Shown here: positions 1-12,100 of the stretch, in pieces
Position numbering within the stretch: the stretch's first letter is position 1
Layout of the letters: each line of letters starts with the position of its first letter
NCBI GenBank assembly: GCA_035772405.1
Contig: JAYKKM010000051.1
Coordinates: forward strand, 128,501 to 192,500
Source: Chrysogorgia sp. JL179-B06
Lineage: Eukaryota; Cnidaria; Anthozoa; Scleralcyonacea; Chrysogorgiidae
Reading direction: 5' to 3'
Length of the DNA: 64,000 bases
The notes under the pieces: generated by a model
Databases searched by the model: none
Seen by the model: the letters and a program-made list of their open reading frames with translations, nothing else
What the model was told of the DNA's origin: nothing
Translations under genes and position numbers: made by a program

Positions 1-191
1 ATTAAACCCTCTGGACTTTGAAGGAAATATTTCAAGATGAAGTATCAAAGAATTAATGTGATATCTGCAAGATATACAAGAAGGCCCCGATCAGTAGGAT
101 TAATTATCAATCAATATTCAACAGGGAGTATGGATTGTACATATTATATTGTTGATGTGTTCTCAAGATACTCAGTTGCTTATATCAGAAA

Positions 192-319
192 ATCAAAGAA
201 GCCATCGTCTTTATTAATGCAATACTCTAAACTTGGATCAGTTACTTTGTTCGACTGCAAACATTTCTAGCAGGTGAATTTGCTATCAGTAGCGGGAGAT
301 GTGTGAAGCATTCAACATT
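192..319 (+). repeat. Direct duplication inside the retroelement, copy 1
   Basis: About 128 bp of integrase sequence that recurs almost unchanged at 898-1026, including the run around catcgtct..ttaatgcaat and the tgaagcattcaacatt end. The downstream copy sits after the integrase C-terminal segment, where it makes no sense in a normal pol order. It is therefore a rearrangement of the dead element. Confidence 0.9.
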
Positions 320-897
320 AAAGTAGCAAAAACAGCAGCAGAAAGCCCTTGGTCAAATGGACTGTGTGAAAGACATAATGGATCGTCATCAAACAGTCAG
401 TGAAGAAACTGATAGAAGACACAGATTGTTCATTGGAACCAGCTACATGATCCTGCGTAGTCAGCGCAAAGAACACACTACTTGGACATACAGTAATGGC
501 TGTAGCCCAAACATGATTGTATTTGGAAGGAATCCAAATATTATGTCAAGTATTCTGAATGATAAATTACCTTGGATGACAATGTGCCAAGCGTAACAGT
601 TGAACTGCAATGAGATCTGAAAGAGAAGCTTTCATCCAAAGTGAATCTTTAGAGAAGATAAAACGGGCATTAAGAAGCAATGCTCGAAGCTGCAATGATG
701 TAAGATTCCAGAATGGCGATAGATTGAGAGGACCAGGGCCAGTCACTGGACAGGAGAATAAACAAGTTCTGGTGAAACATGGAAGTGAATATATGAGAGT
801 ACACACTTGCCGTCTAATACACACCGACAATGTGAACTTTAAACCGAACGTGAACAACCACGATCCGGAGGAAAGTCAACAAAAGAAGAATTAGAAG

Positions 898-1026
898 ATC
901 AAAGAAGCCATCGTCTATTATTAATGCAATACTCTAAACTTGGATCAGTTACTTTGTTCAACCACAAACATTTCTAGCAGGTGAATTTGCTATCAGTAGC
1001 GGGAGATGTGTGAAGCATTCAACATT
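898..1026 (+). repeat. Direct duplication inside the retroelement, copy 2
   Basis: Second copy of the 192-319 segment, with one extra A and a few substitutions. High identity between the copies suggests the duplication is younger than the loss of coding capacity, because both share the in-frame stop after the ACKHF-like stretch. Confidence 0.9.
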
Positions 1027-2450
1027 CAACAATTCAGAAAAGAAGAACTATGAACAAAGAAATGAAACGGAACCCAGCAAGTAAGAACTGCCAATTGACG
1101 AAAAGCATCCCGATAGAGATCAAGCAATCATAATGAAGCCACGGATGAAGACAGTGAATCCACTGCTGCAACAGACATGAAAGAAATTAAAAACAATTGC
1201 CAGAGTGAAAGAAAGAAAATTAATAAACACTACTTGCCAAAATTAAAATCGAAAATAGTCTACAGATTGAAAGATGAAGACCACCAGCTGGAAAGAAGGG
1301 ACAGTTCATAGTCATGCTGGTAAAGCCAAAGGAAAATACCAGAACTGTCTGAATGTGGAAGATGAACAAGGAAAGTGAATTACTTCTCCTGTTGCGGAAT
1401 GGGAGCCAGTCTGTGAAGAGATACTGCTGAACAGCAATTTGTCAAAAGAATCTGTACAAATTGCAAAACTGGATCGAAGCTTGATAGCTAGAAATTGAAC
1501 AATGTTTACCAGGAAGTTCAGGATGAAAATCAACAATGTATCACATGCAGGTGGGTGATAACATTCAAAGTTGTAATAGGAATACATGTAAGTAACCGTT
1601 GCCAGAGGATTTTAAGATTCAGAAGTCAAAGGCAGACGAACAGAATCTTCAACCTGTTCCAAAGAATCAATTCGTATAGTGTTAGCGATGATTTCTTCCA
1701 AACAGTGGAAATGTAGAATGCTTGATGTGAAGACAGCATTCCTACAAGGGAAACCACTAGATAAAGAAGTCTAGAAGTCTGGAAGCTGAACAAATGTGTT
1801 TATGGATTATACCTCGCGATACTGGTACAACCGTGTGAAAGAAGAACTTACCAAGATTGGATTAGAGAAGTCAAGATATGATAAAGCTCTGTTCTACTGG
1901 AGACATGGAGGAAGATGCGAAAGTTTGAAAAACTCGTGGAGAAGATCAAATCAATCTTCACTGTGGGCTCAGAAGAGACAGCACCTATGAAATACTTGGG
2001 GATGAACATTGAAGAATCGAATGGTGAAATCAGTTTCAGTCAAGATTCCTACATTGATTATATTCAGATGAATTGAAGTAGAAATTGAAAACAAGAAATA
2101 TAAAGCTCGAATCCTGAATGTCAAAGAGCAATCATCTTCCAGAACAGTCTGTGGGCAGTTAATCTGGATTTCCACACAATCAAGACCTGATATCTCATTT
2201 GATGCATGTATGTCAACTGAGTACAAAGTTGAACTCCGCAACAGTCCAAGATGTCCTACAAGCCAACAAAGTGTTAAGAAAGGTGAAAGAAAGCCGAATT
2301 TCATTATATTTCATGTATGGAAGAATGCATCAGCCATTGAAGTTGATAGCACATTGTGATTCATCATATGCGAATCAGCTCAAAGATGGATGATCCTCAC
2401 AAGGAGGAATGATAATATTCCTCGTGGATAGCAAAGGAAGAGAGTAGAGT

Positions 2451-3640
2451 TTACAGAAGTAAATCATCCTCCTGTTCATCGAGGGACATTTATCCACTAA
2501 CTTCCAAACATGATATGGTATTAGATTATAATACCATATTAATTGCTGCCGAGATATAATTTTATAGTTGAAATTCTTTTGGGAATAAAAACATTGTGAA
2601 TGGGTCGCCCATGTATGTTAATGAGGGAAAATTAGAAATTTCCTGTGTTTATTTCCTATGTAAATAAGTAAACGTATGTATGTCGATGAAGGCATTTAGG
2701 AATTCAAAGCCTGGATTACTTATCGGATGAATACAGTTAGTTTTATCCAACGAATAATTTCACCATCAAAACTATAGGGCAGATATGCCATTTATATCAC
2801 CATTTGCTCAATTTCCTTTGTTATCTATAGTGGTCTTTATCTCTGAAAAAACTTATTTATTGGCTAATAACTACAATCGTTGCCAAACGTCGTTATTCTG
2901 TGTTTTAATACGTTCAATGTAATGACGCAGCTCTACCCCCCACCCCCGAACAATGTTGAGTAAATGATTGCAATTTACGCATTTGGTTGTAATGTTAAAG
3001 CCAGAAACTTTTATATTATGGTATTCAACATTGAACGGGGGCAGGGGGTTGAAACATGATGGATTGACTGAGGAATATGCGAATACTCTATAAATCCTCG
3101 ATCGAGCCAGCCAACTAATTTTGGCAACGATTGTAGACATTATTCATGAGGTTGATATCTGTAAATGGAATAGATCACTCAGCCTGGTTCTACCCTGAAA
3201 ATATTCAAAACCGCCCACAGCTTAAAACGTAAACAGATAATTGATCAATTAACACAAGCAAACAAACACAGTATAAACATTATAATAAACATAGCTACCA
3301 ATATTCCTTTGGGAAACTTTCAATATTCTACAACCATACACAAAAATACATCCTGTGTTATAAACATTTCTTTGTCTGACTTGGCCATGCTTGTTCAACA
3401 GTCGTTCCAAAAATAACAATGCGAACAATCTAAAGATCCAAATTTTCCATTTATAGTTTCTTTTTTGTAAAGACCAACCCCTCGTTGGACTTATATCCTA
3501 CAAAATAAAAATACGTGGAAAGAAACTCAGTTCAGATTATGTGAAGTTTGCCAAATTACTTTAGAAAACCTTGCCATTAATGGTGATATAATGTGGTTAT
3601 GTACCTGTTAGGTGCCGAGCTAGGCGTGTTAGACTTACCT
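2451..3640. other. Noncoding stretch, no gene recognised
   Basis: AT-rich sequence downstream of the retroelement. Only short chance open frames are present. A polycytosine-rich patch near 2934-2946 and a GGGGGCAGGGGG patch near 3036-3050 are unremarkable. I see no exon, RNA gene or clear repeat. Confidence 0.5.
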
Positions 3641-3864
3641 AGCCTCCTCCGCAGGCTGCAACTCTGTGGCTTCTTTCCCCCCGAGTCAAATAGCTTCCAA
3701 GGCTGTTTTGGCCATTTTTGGCCGAGCCAGAGAAATTCAATCAATTCCTTCACAATCCATATAGTTCTCTGCAATCCCAGCCAAAACATTGCTCGCACAA
3801 CCTTGGTCTTGGAAACGTCTGACTCGGAAAAAAGAAGACACAGAGTTGCCTGCGGAGGAGGCTG
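3641..3864. mobile_element. Foldback element, CTCCTCCGCAG family
   Basis: Terminal inverted repeats of about 25 bp: gcctcctccgcaggctgcaa at the left and its complement ending gcggaggaggc at the right. A second inverted pair (ggcttctttccccc / gaaaaaagaa) lies inside. The same terminal motif bounds elements at 14595-15935 and 60795-61056. Nonautonomous; no coding content. Confidence 0.75.
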
Positions 3865-3923
3865 AGACTTACCGTACTTGACGCCACTGCATGTTGTGCA
3901 ATAGAACACTAGACATGGACAAC

Positions 3924-4182
3924 CGAGAGCCAGAATGGAGAACAATTTAATAGAGTAAAACATCATCTTATATAGTACACTATTGCGTCGGAGGTCCTCA
4001 GAGGGTTAAGAGGTCGTCACAGAACCTCTCCCATAAAAGGAACTACGTTATTTATACATCTTTTGTGATAGTAACACTTAACACCTAAGTACAGTATTGC
4101 GTCGGAACCTCTCCCTTAAAGGAACTACGTCATTTGTACATCTTTCGTGTTAGTAACACTTAACACCTAAGGATTCAACTGT
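3924..4182. repeat. Short direct duplication, partly repeated at 5395-5480
   Basis: A segment containing gaacctctccc..aaaggaactacgt and ending in agtaacacttaacacctaag occurs twice here, at about 4023-4090 and 4104-4172. Its flanks (gaatggagaa.aatttaatag at 3924 and gtaacacttaacacctaagg) recur at 5395-5480. This looks like a fragmented dispersed repeat of unknown type. Confidence 0.7.
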
Positions 4183-5539
4183 CGTAACATGTCGTCACAT
4201 TCTAATTCGATTATCCGTCTATTCGTCCCGAAAACTGAAAAACAAAAACAAAAATTAAACGTAGAACAACAAAATACACACGCATCGGCATATAAGTTAA
4301 AAATTAACGCGCCCTATCTCTTATTACACATTGCTCACGCATCTTATACCTTGCAGGTCTTGCTGGCACAAATTTTCTAATACTTATAATCTGTTTAAAG
4401 TGATGTGGACTATTGCCCTTACGTCATGATTTACTGTACAACTGGAAATAACTAGCCAAGATTATACTTTAATTATCACTATTTATCTTAAACACCGCCA
4501 CCTTGTGCGTGTTGTGCATCTCAACTAAATATCATACTCGTCTAATCTTACAGTTACTATATCTCATTGGTCTGCCGTTACTACCGGACTTACTCTATCT
4601 CTACCAACATAACTTCCTTTGTCTATACGATCCTCTTTTTTATGCCCCCCCCCCCGTAAACTACTATAGTAAGAACCCCCGCGCGTTTAATAAAGGCAAA
4701 CAATCAACATATATGACTTAAATGAAAATAAAAACATGCAGTATCTGGTAAAATAATGTCTTGATTCCCTTCAAAATAATTTGACTGCTTGGTCCAACAC
4801 GATATTTGCAACTCTTAATTTACTGGCTTAATCAATGCAATGACTTCACAGCTGGTAAGACGGGCTTGACCGGTTACATTGGATAGACGAATTTTATCTG
4901 GAGATGATCCATACTCATTACATTTGGCAATCTCGAAAGTGAAAATACACTGCAGCACATTCTAAACCAACACGTTACTCATTTTCCAGCCGGTTTTTCT
5001 TTCTTTCTTTCTTTTCTGTTAGGTCGTCAATAGGTCGATAGGTCGTCGATAGTTCAGTCGTGTTTCGGTCTTGGTATAAGTTCGCCGGTCGACTACGACG
5101 ATCTGGATCTTCATTTCAACTCAGTAGTAGCTTTCATTCCCAAGGCCGTTCCGTCGTATAACACCACTTCCTTTTTTGCCACATTTCCCATTGACGGTTT
5201 GTTGTTTCGATGTCTTCTGTGTCGACTCCGGTTTCATATGTACGGGACGATCCCAACGCTTGCCAATTTATAACGTGCCGAGGGTACAGCACATCAGGTA
5301 CGCAAACAGAGAGAACAGCGTACACGAATATTATCAAAAATCTAAAGACGCCATTGTTGAGGTCAGAAAGGAGAACAGGACACTTTCGACAGTCGGAATG
5401 GAGAATAATTTAATAGAATAAAACATCATTACGTCATTTACATCTTTCCTGATAGTAACACTTAACACCTAAGGATTTAACTGTAAGGAGGAACATCAAT
5501 AATAAATAACAAAAACCAGAACCAGCTGTCAATTTCAAA
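4183..5539. other. Noncoding stretch with repeat fragments
   Basis: No exon recognised. It holds an 11-C run near 4647-4657, a TTTC-rich microsatellite near 4998-5014, small aggtcgtcaatag/aggtcgatag repeats near 5020-5055, and the truncated second copy of the 3924-4182 repeat at 5395-5480. Confidence 0.5.
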
Positions 5540-5699
5540 TAATATAAAATAAAACATATTCCGAAAAATAAAGACATCCTGAGAACTCAAGATATTGTAC
5601 TCTTGTTATTGACTCATATCCATATTATACTCTTGTTATTGACTCATATCTTGAGTCCTCAGGATGTCTTTATTTTTCGGAATATGTTTTATTTTATAA
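5540..5699. repeat. Long palindrome
   Basis: Arms of about 70 bp: the left arm runs aaataaaacatattccgaa..gacatcctgag, and the right arm is its near-perfect complement ending ttcggaatatgttttatttt. The short centre contains two copies of actcttgttattgactcata. It is probably a foldback-type element or a recent inverted duplication. Confidence 0.85.
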
Positions 5700-6269
5700 A
5701 TAACAAAGCCCAGCAAAAAACCACGAAATATAGGCATATTTAAAAGGTTTATTTAGAGAAGATCTTACGTTTCGTTGCTACACGCAACTTCAGAGAATGA
5801 ATGAATAAATTATTTACAAAGGTGCTTAAAATTACAGCGATTAATTTACATGATACTTTAGTTACATGTATATTATTGACGTATGAGGTAAAATCGGAAA
5901 TATGCAATGTGAGGCAAGTGATAAGTTAAAATATGAAAAGAGGAAAAGTCCCCATGTTAGCATTAAGGGAAGGGTTGAGTTTACGTATAAGAAGGCTTTC
6001 TCGGACTGAAGTTCAGAGACAGAGGTGGAAGAGGAAGGAAGACAAAATGGTATTTTGTCAATCTGTCAAGATACTTGTGGGGGAAGGATTAATTCCTGTC
6101 TTGCCAGTAAGAGCAGAGACACCTAAGTGGTCTGAGATTCGTGTGTGTAAAAGTCGACTGGTTTAGCCAATTATTTATAATTCGATTACGATTTTCGCCT
6201 GGTTCTCTACTTCGTCGAAGATGAGATGTCTTCCTGTACTAGAGATTTGAGAGTCGGGGCGATATATAA
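5700..6269. other. Noncoding stretch, nothing recognised
   Basis: A 77-codon chance open frame at 5933-6166 is rich in Arg/Lys, with no recognisable domain or splice context. I see no other feature. Confidence 0.45.
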
Positions 6270-6400
6270 ATATGTATATGATGTTTGACTGTTCTGACCA
6301 TGTCACAATAGCTCAGTGTCATGGTTAGAGCGCCGATGCGTTGATTCGGAGACCTCTGGTTCGATTCCCGGTTGGGGCAGTCAAATTTTCATATACATAT
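6270..6400 (+). other. tRNA-like sequence within an extended hairpin
   Basis: The core at 6302-6377 has tRNA hallmarks: a TAGCTCAGT..GGTTAGAGC D arm, and GGTTCGATTCC as T arm. Its ends pair only partly (gtcacaa with ttggggc). The anticodon loop lacks the usual U33 and the T stem has a mismatch, so it is probably not a working tRNA. Outside it, 6270-6291 (atatgtatatgatgtttgactg) and 6378-6400 are complementary with one small gap, extending the acceptor stem by about 20 bp. It could be a tRNA pseudogene or tRNA-derived mobile element. Confidence 0.6.
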
Positions 6401-6953
6401 ATTTGACCAATAATACTAAAATGTAGCGTATAGTATATAGCGCAGTTCCCACAAAGTCTGTTCTGCGGATATCCCACAAGCATATCAACATGTCACGTTG
6501 GTCTACAAGTTTACAGTCGCAAATAGTGGAGTGGATGTGTCCGGGGCTATGGCTTTCAATGAGGTGGAAGACGGGGGTTAGTATAATTGTTTGATTTTGG
6601 GTTAGGGTTATTTTTCAAACCTTTATACTAACCCTGATACTAACCTTCCTACAAACCCTCAAACAACTAGTTTCCAGTCTTTCCGCGGAAACCTTATTTT
6701 AAAGGATACTTTCTAGCAATCACCCATATTATGGTAGAAATTCTTTGCAAATGACGTCATGGCACTTACAATTCACATGACAAGATGAGCCCGGAGAAAG
6801 TGTGTAATTTTGCGCTTTGTGCATTGTGGGACATGTACCTCAATAATTGAGGTGACTGTCCCATGACGCCTTGCGGTCAACCTCGGAAAACTAGCTATCG
6901 GCCAGCCTGCGACAAGATAATCTGTTGAGAAATTTAACTCAGATAACAATCTG

Positions 6954-7013
6954 ACTCGGCGCTGAAACAGAGGATATATTCAAACTCGGCGCTGAAACAG
7001 AGGATATATTCAA
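6954..7013. repeat. 30-bp direct tandem duplication
   Basis: Two exact adjacent copies of a 30-bp unit beginning actcggcgctgaaacagagg. No further copies are seen. Confidence 0.95.
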
Positions 7014-7488
7014 GTTTTGTATTCAGGCAAACTATTCTTGGATTTAAAACTATTCATTTTCTTCCAAAATAGAATTCCGTTTCAAATGGATCAAAATATT
7101 TATCGCTTGCTTTGAACAAAGACGTGTTCGCTGACAGCAGTCTTGAGTTCAAGTGATTCGATCTCTGACCGTGTAACCATAGAAACAACATCATTAATCA
7201 ACCAATCACAGTAAAGTATCTATGAACACATCCCGTCACACTTTGTGAGCATAAATTACACACTTTCTCCGGGCGCGTCTTGACATTCCAACGACTCCTG
7301 TTCACAGTACAATTACTACAACTTCGAAAAAACAACACAAAAGCCTTTTATTCTAACCTGTTCTAACTGAACACAACTCAACCAAGAATAACCGAAGCAA
7401 ATTTTTTCGATTTCTGCGTTTCATAACAACAGAAAGTGTATATGATTATATTTCAGCAGGTATGGAAAAAGATGTAAGCTTTGGCTGG

Positions 7489-8025
7489 TTAAAGGGAAAT
7501 GGCAATAAAAATTTGTTTTGTCTCATTTGAAAGAACATTTAAAATAATATATGAAGACCTTTTAAAATTTTCCCGTAACTTCCTTAATTTTTGAAATATG
7601 TGTGAACAAAAATATCTGCAATCCGCCATCTTGTTTTAAAATTAGATCTAATTAAGTGACGTCAAAACCTGGGTAAACATTCTAAAAGTTGTAAATAATT
7701 GCCCAAATATCAGTGGAATGCGTTCAAATGGATTGCTAGTTCACTTAAAAGTATACAACACCCAAAACAACTACGATTTAGCATCTATAATGACTCGATA
7801 ATTGCTGATATAAAAAATATTTCTACCCTGGTGGTGACGTCACGCATATCCAAGGATGGTTATGCATATCCAAGATGGCGGAATGTTCAATGTTCTTTGT
7901 TAAAAAGAAGTGAAATATTTACAGAACCAAGAACGATATGGAAAATCTGTAAAAGGTCTTCATATATAATTTTTAATGTTCTTTCAAATGAGACAAAAAC
8001 ATTTTTTATTGCCATTTCCCTTTAA
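7489..8025. mobile_element. MITE-like element with long terminal inverted repeats
   Basis: Left end ttaaagggaaatggcaataa through tttgtctcatttgaaagaac. The right end is the complement (gttctttcaaatgagacaaa .. ttgccatttccctttaa). The TIRs exceed 60 bp, the element is about 537 bp and carries no transposase. Its 108-codon open frame is a shadow of the repeat. Confidence 0.85.
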
Positions 8026-9017
8026 GCTTGAAATTGTTATTTTGAGGCAGCCTAGAATGGCTTTTCCGTACGCAACCGCGTTGGCTTTGGTGCTATGGGG
8101 GCTGGGGGCAAAATTCTCCAAGTGTCTAGGCTGATTTTTGAAGATAATATGTATTATTTTTCTATTAATCATGAGTGGGCGGAACCCTAGTCATTCCTGC
8201 AATTTGATTGGCTGCCTGAGCGAGCGTTTTTTCTCCCGATATCTGACCACGATTATATAAATAAATAAATCTTTATTAATCCATCTTAGGTTAGATAAAA
8301 ATACAATGGATTTACAATTACCTAGCTAGTAGTAAAATAGTGTATGGCAAAGGTTACATTATTAAAATAACATATGATAATGATAATATGATAATATGAT
8401 ATGATATTTATCGTTAAAAGAGGGTATATAGACTCCTCAAAATTTCAAGTTACTAAAAGAGATTAAGTAATATATAAAATAGAAAGTAATTGTACTATAA
8501 ATATTTGCATGTACGTGCAAGAAAGGCTAGGATCGTTTGTGTCTTTCCGTTCCAGACAAAATGGTAGTAAATCCGTAGTCGCTCGTTGTTCTTAAATTGT
8601 ACTGATGATTGTTTGGCTCAGGTTACGGAATCCTAAATGCTAAAAATATTTATCATGATTTTTGCTTCATTATTAACTAAAAAATGGAAAACTAATACAG
8701 AATTTGATTCAACTAAGCTAGAAATAACTATATTATGCAAAACCTAATGTATTTTGGTTTGTTAAAGTAACTCAAGTCTTTTACCTTGTATAATAAAAAA
8801 ATTAATATGTTATTTACCATTTTGGTCGGTCCATATAGAAAAATATTTGCCCTCCGTCTCATAAACGATCCAAATATTTTTCTAAACGGACCTTCCATCC
8901 GGTTAATATCATATATATCTTGTACTTTACAAATAATTATCTCCAGGTTCATAACAATTTAAGTTATTCCGCGGAGTGCATACATTTTCCTTAATTTCCA
9001 TGTTATAAATTTTGTAG
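8026..9017. other. Noncoding sequence upstream of the first recognised exon
   Basis: AT-rich. I looked here for the first receptor L domain and found no segment with suitable splice sites and L-domain residues. The acceptor ttttgtag ends at 9017. If exon 1 as numbered here is internal, as its phase shows, upstream exons lie either beyond 1 or in an unrecognised spot in 2450-9017. Confidence 0.5.
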
Positions 9018-9196
9018 TTTGTCGTTCTGTTTGCCGTTCACGTGGTTGTGAACTTAACAGTGAGGAAAAGTGTTGTCACCAGGAATGTCTTGGAGGTTGT
9101 AGGAAAGCTGGTTCAACTCTGCATTGTAATGCTTGTCAACATCTCCGTCTACAAAGTGGTGAATGTGTAGAAAAGTGTCCTGCAGGATTGAAGGAG
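9018..9196 (+). CDS. INSR: INSR-like exon 1: furin-like cysteine-rich region
   Basis: Acceptor tttgtag, donor GAG|GTAAAA; starts with two bases of a split codon and ends in phase 0 (59 whole codons). Cysteine spacing matches the receptor's furin-like module: [13 protein letters not shown], then [21 protein letters not shown]. This region sits between L1 and L2 in the extracellular part. The incoming phase shows at least one earlier coding exon. Confidence 0.93.
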
Positions 9197-12100
9197 GTAA
9201 AATAGATATCAGTACAGGCCCTTTCTTTGAAAACATTGTTATCACCATACCCCCTAGGCGAAGAACTGAAGGTATCCGCTTAAATGGGGCAACGTGCATG
9301 ACTTGCGCATACAGTACTGCTCACAAATAACCTAACGAAAACCGCGGTCGAACCTAGGTCGAACCTAGGTCGATCCTCGGTCGAACCTAGGTCGTAGTCT
9401 GGCGTGACCGCAAACCGCTCTTCAAGTTTCACACGATAGGAAATACGATCATTTCCGAAGTTTGCCTTTTCAGTTACGCGACGGCGTTTGTTTGGTGAAA
9501 TGAGAAAACTGTCTATTTACTCATGGAATCGAATTATTTCACGCAAATATATCGACGATAAGATGACATGAACGACGAGTTAACATCTGCATGCCAAATT
9601 GAAAACTAAAACTAATGGAAGAATGCGGTGTGAATGTTTTGAATTCTACTATTCGTCGGATCAGACCGAGAGACTGTCAATTATTCGTGCAGAAGGCAAA
9701 CAAGCTTAAAAGATTGGCGTTTTGTCTCAAAGCTTTAACGGAGAAAGACACGTTTGAAAACGTGATACTCAACGCACTAAAATAGATATAACTTGGCAAC
9801 AATAATAGCGTTGACACTTCCGTGGTCACATGATACGAAATTTATCTAAATCAATACGGCAAATTGAATTAAAGTTTGACAAACGCATTTTAGCTGCAGA
9901 TCTTTTTCAGTGAATTGTATTCGGTACACGTTGGTAGTAACATCTACTTTGTTTCAGCAGATTGCATTAATATGATTACGATGAACAATCCGTTTTCGTA
10001 TTTGGAGAACGTTTATAAAATCGATGTGGCTATATAGGTCCTGTAACCAGAACTTGTTCGGGAAAAACTAGAGGTCCCGGCAGTCAGTAATCGTAACAAT
10101 AATTCTAAAATAAAACCTAATCATAACCCAAATCCTAACCCTAACCAAAATACTAACCAAAATACTAACCCTAACCAAAAACTATGCAGAAAAGGCAAAC
10201 CCAGTATACCAAACTATATTTTTATCAAACTCGACCGGAAATCGCGCGTTGTGAACGAACGCCTCTATATATTGTTGTTATATCTGCCGGACGAATAGAC
10301 ACTTCGTTATAAAATTCCGTCGCCGTGTAAACGAGACATGAAAAAGCTTCACCTGTGTGAACCACTTCGCCCGAAACAGCACTAGAATACAATTATTATT
10401 CAATATATTCATACGTTCCTCGTGTTGTGGTCAATTATATTCAAACCTGTCAAGCGATATTTTGATTTACGACGCACAAAGGCATTCGAACCGTTCAAAT
10501 CTAATTTTGTTAATGATGATTTTTTGACTTCCTATATATTAACTTAAAATATTTTCACTAGTAGATACAGTATTCAATGACGTGGTATCGAAATTTCAAT
10601 CCCATTGGAACACTCAATCCCCTCAAAAGAAATAGTGTCGATTTCTTTTGTTTTGAAAAGTCGAGTCGATCCGGCATTGTAAGCCGATCGAATTTTCGAT
10701 TCGCTTCATGTAAACACAGAAATGGTTGAAACTTCATGCCAATCCACTTTTCGACACGTGAATTATCAGTTAGGAATCGAAAATGCTAAAAGGTTTGGTG
10801 TAGTGCCGAAATCGTGAATAATAGGTCTAACAATTTCGAGAGAAGGCCTAGCTTCATCAGAGATATAGGCTCTTTCTAGTTTCTGCCATGCTATACGCGG
10901 CTGACGCACTGCAATAAACAATAATGATCGGGGAAAACGGTTTAGGAATTAAAACGGACACACGCTCTGCCGCAATCATTATATTTTCGTAATACTATCA
11001 CATTCATTAAGATTCGACGAGGATTCGCTGCAAACGGTGCCACGAGTGCAGTATAAGTCGAACATTACTTGAATTAGGTTTTGGACGGCGAAAGCACAAC
11101 GTTGCACTTTCAACTGCGAATCTCTTGCGCGAGTGTATTCCTGTCAATACGACATGAAACAGACAAAGAATGAAGCCAAACATGAAGATCTATTTTGCTT
11201 TTGGTGCCCTCTCTATATTTTAAACTAAACGCTTTCCATGTCGGAAATAGTCGGAACCCAAGCCGTTTTCACACACGCTATGTGTATCGACCGCAAACCG
11301 AACCGCAAACCGAACCGCAACATAACCCCAACCGAACCGCAACCGAACCGCAACCGCAGTGTTAGGTTATTTCTGAGCAGTACTGTACGTACTTTTTTAT
11401 GGTGATACAAATGGCGTCCATATACTCGGTAAATCGCATGGCGGAAAGCGAGAGAACTCCGGTCGCAAGAAGAAGTTACAGGATCAATGTAAAGAAGCCA
11501 AGAAAAGATGGAACGATTCCCATAAAATAATTTTCTTGACCGAAACGATATACCAGTCATGAATTGATGCGAAATGCTTGGCTGGATGTAATTCCTGCAG
11601 TTACAGTGACTTTGCTCAGTATATTTTTAAGCTAGAAAACCCATTAAGCAATCAGATTCACTCTTACGAGAGGTGCTACAACACCCATGCATGCGCAAGT
11701 CATGACGCTGCTCCTTTAAGAGGGGTTTCGATTGACAAACGTAAAGTTTATCAACTATCAGTGGTGTAGCCAGAGGGGCAGTAGGGGGTGGCTGACTGGT
11801 TTGATCCCCTTCTCCTGATTCTCGGCTATGCCACTGTCGACAATAACTGAAAAAGATGCAATGGTAGTTTGTAAATTTAATCATCATTTAAGTATTGAGC
11901 AACTTCGTGTTTTGTATTTGATTGGTTTTTGACGTCGTAATCCTATTGGTTGGTCAAAACCTAATAGAATCATACATACTTTGACGCTACTCTGGATTTA
12001 AAAAGTTGGGTCATGGTCACGGACAGTGTGACTTTTAAAGTTACGTTGAAAAACCATTTTAAAGCCAGAGTAGCGTCAAACAATGTCTGATTTATCACCT

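Larger units (their letters stand above)
1..2450 (+). mobile_element. Decayed Ty1/copia-type retrotransposon pol fragment
   Basis: Seen: pieces of a pol polyprotein in several + frames, broken by stops and frameshifts. Integrase core lies near 120-220 (VDVFSRYSVAYI) and 330-380 (ESPWSNGLCERHN). An integrase C-terminal part lies at 610-870 (GPGPVTGQ, VKHGSEYMRVHTCRL). Copia-type reverse transcriptase follows at about 1495-1990 (VITFK; DVKTAFLQGKPL at 1718-1755; KLNKCVYGL; WYNRVKEEL). RTPDISFDA-like sequence lies near 2165-2210, and RNase H-like LKLIAHCDSSYA at 2339-2375. Known: integrase before reverse transcriptase is the Ty1/copia order. Gag, protease and LTRs are not seen; the left part is cut by the window edge. 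It is a dead copy. Confidence 0.85.

Noticed and set aside
3577..3966. A 129-codon minus-strand frame
   Set aside because: It runs across both arms of a foldback element and has no domain resemblance.
2450..9017. First receptor L domain upstream of exon 1
   Set aside because: I searched for L-domain patterns with suitable splice sites and found none convincing; reporting an exon here would be a guess.
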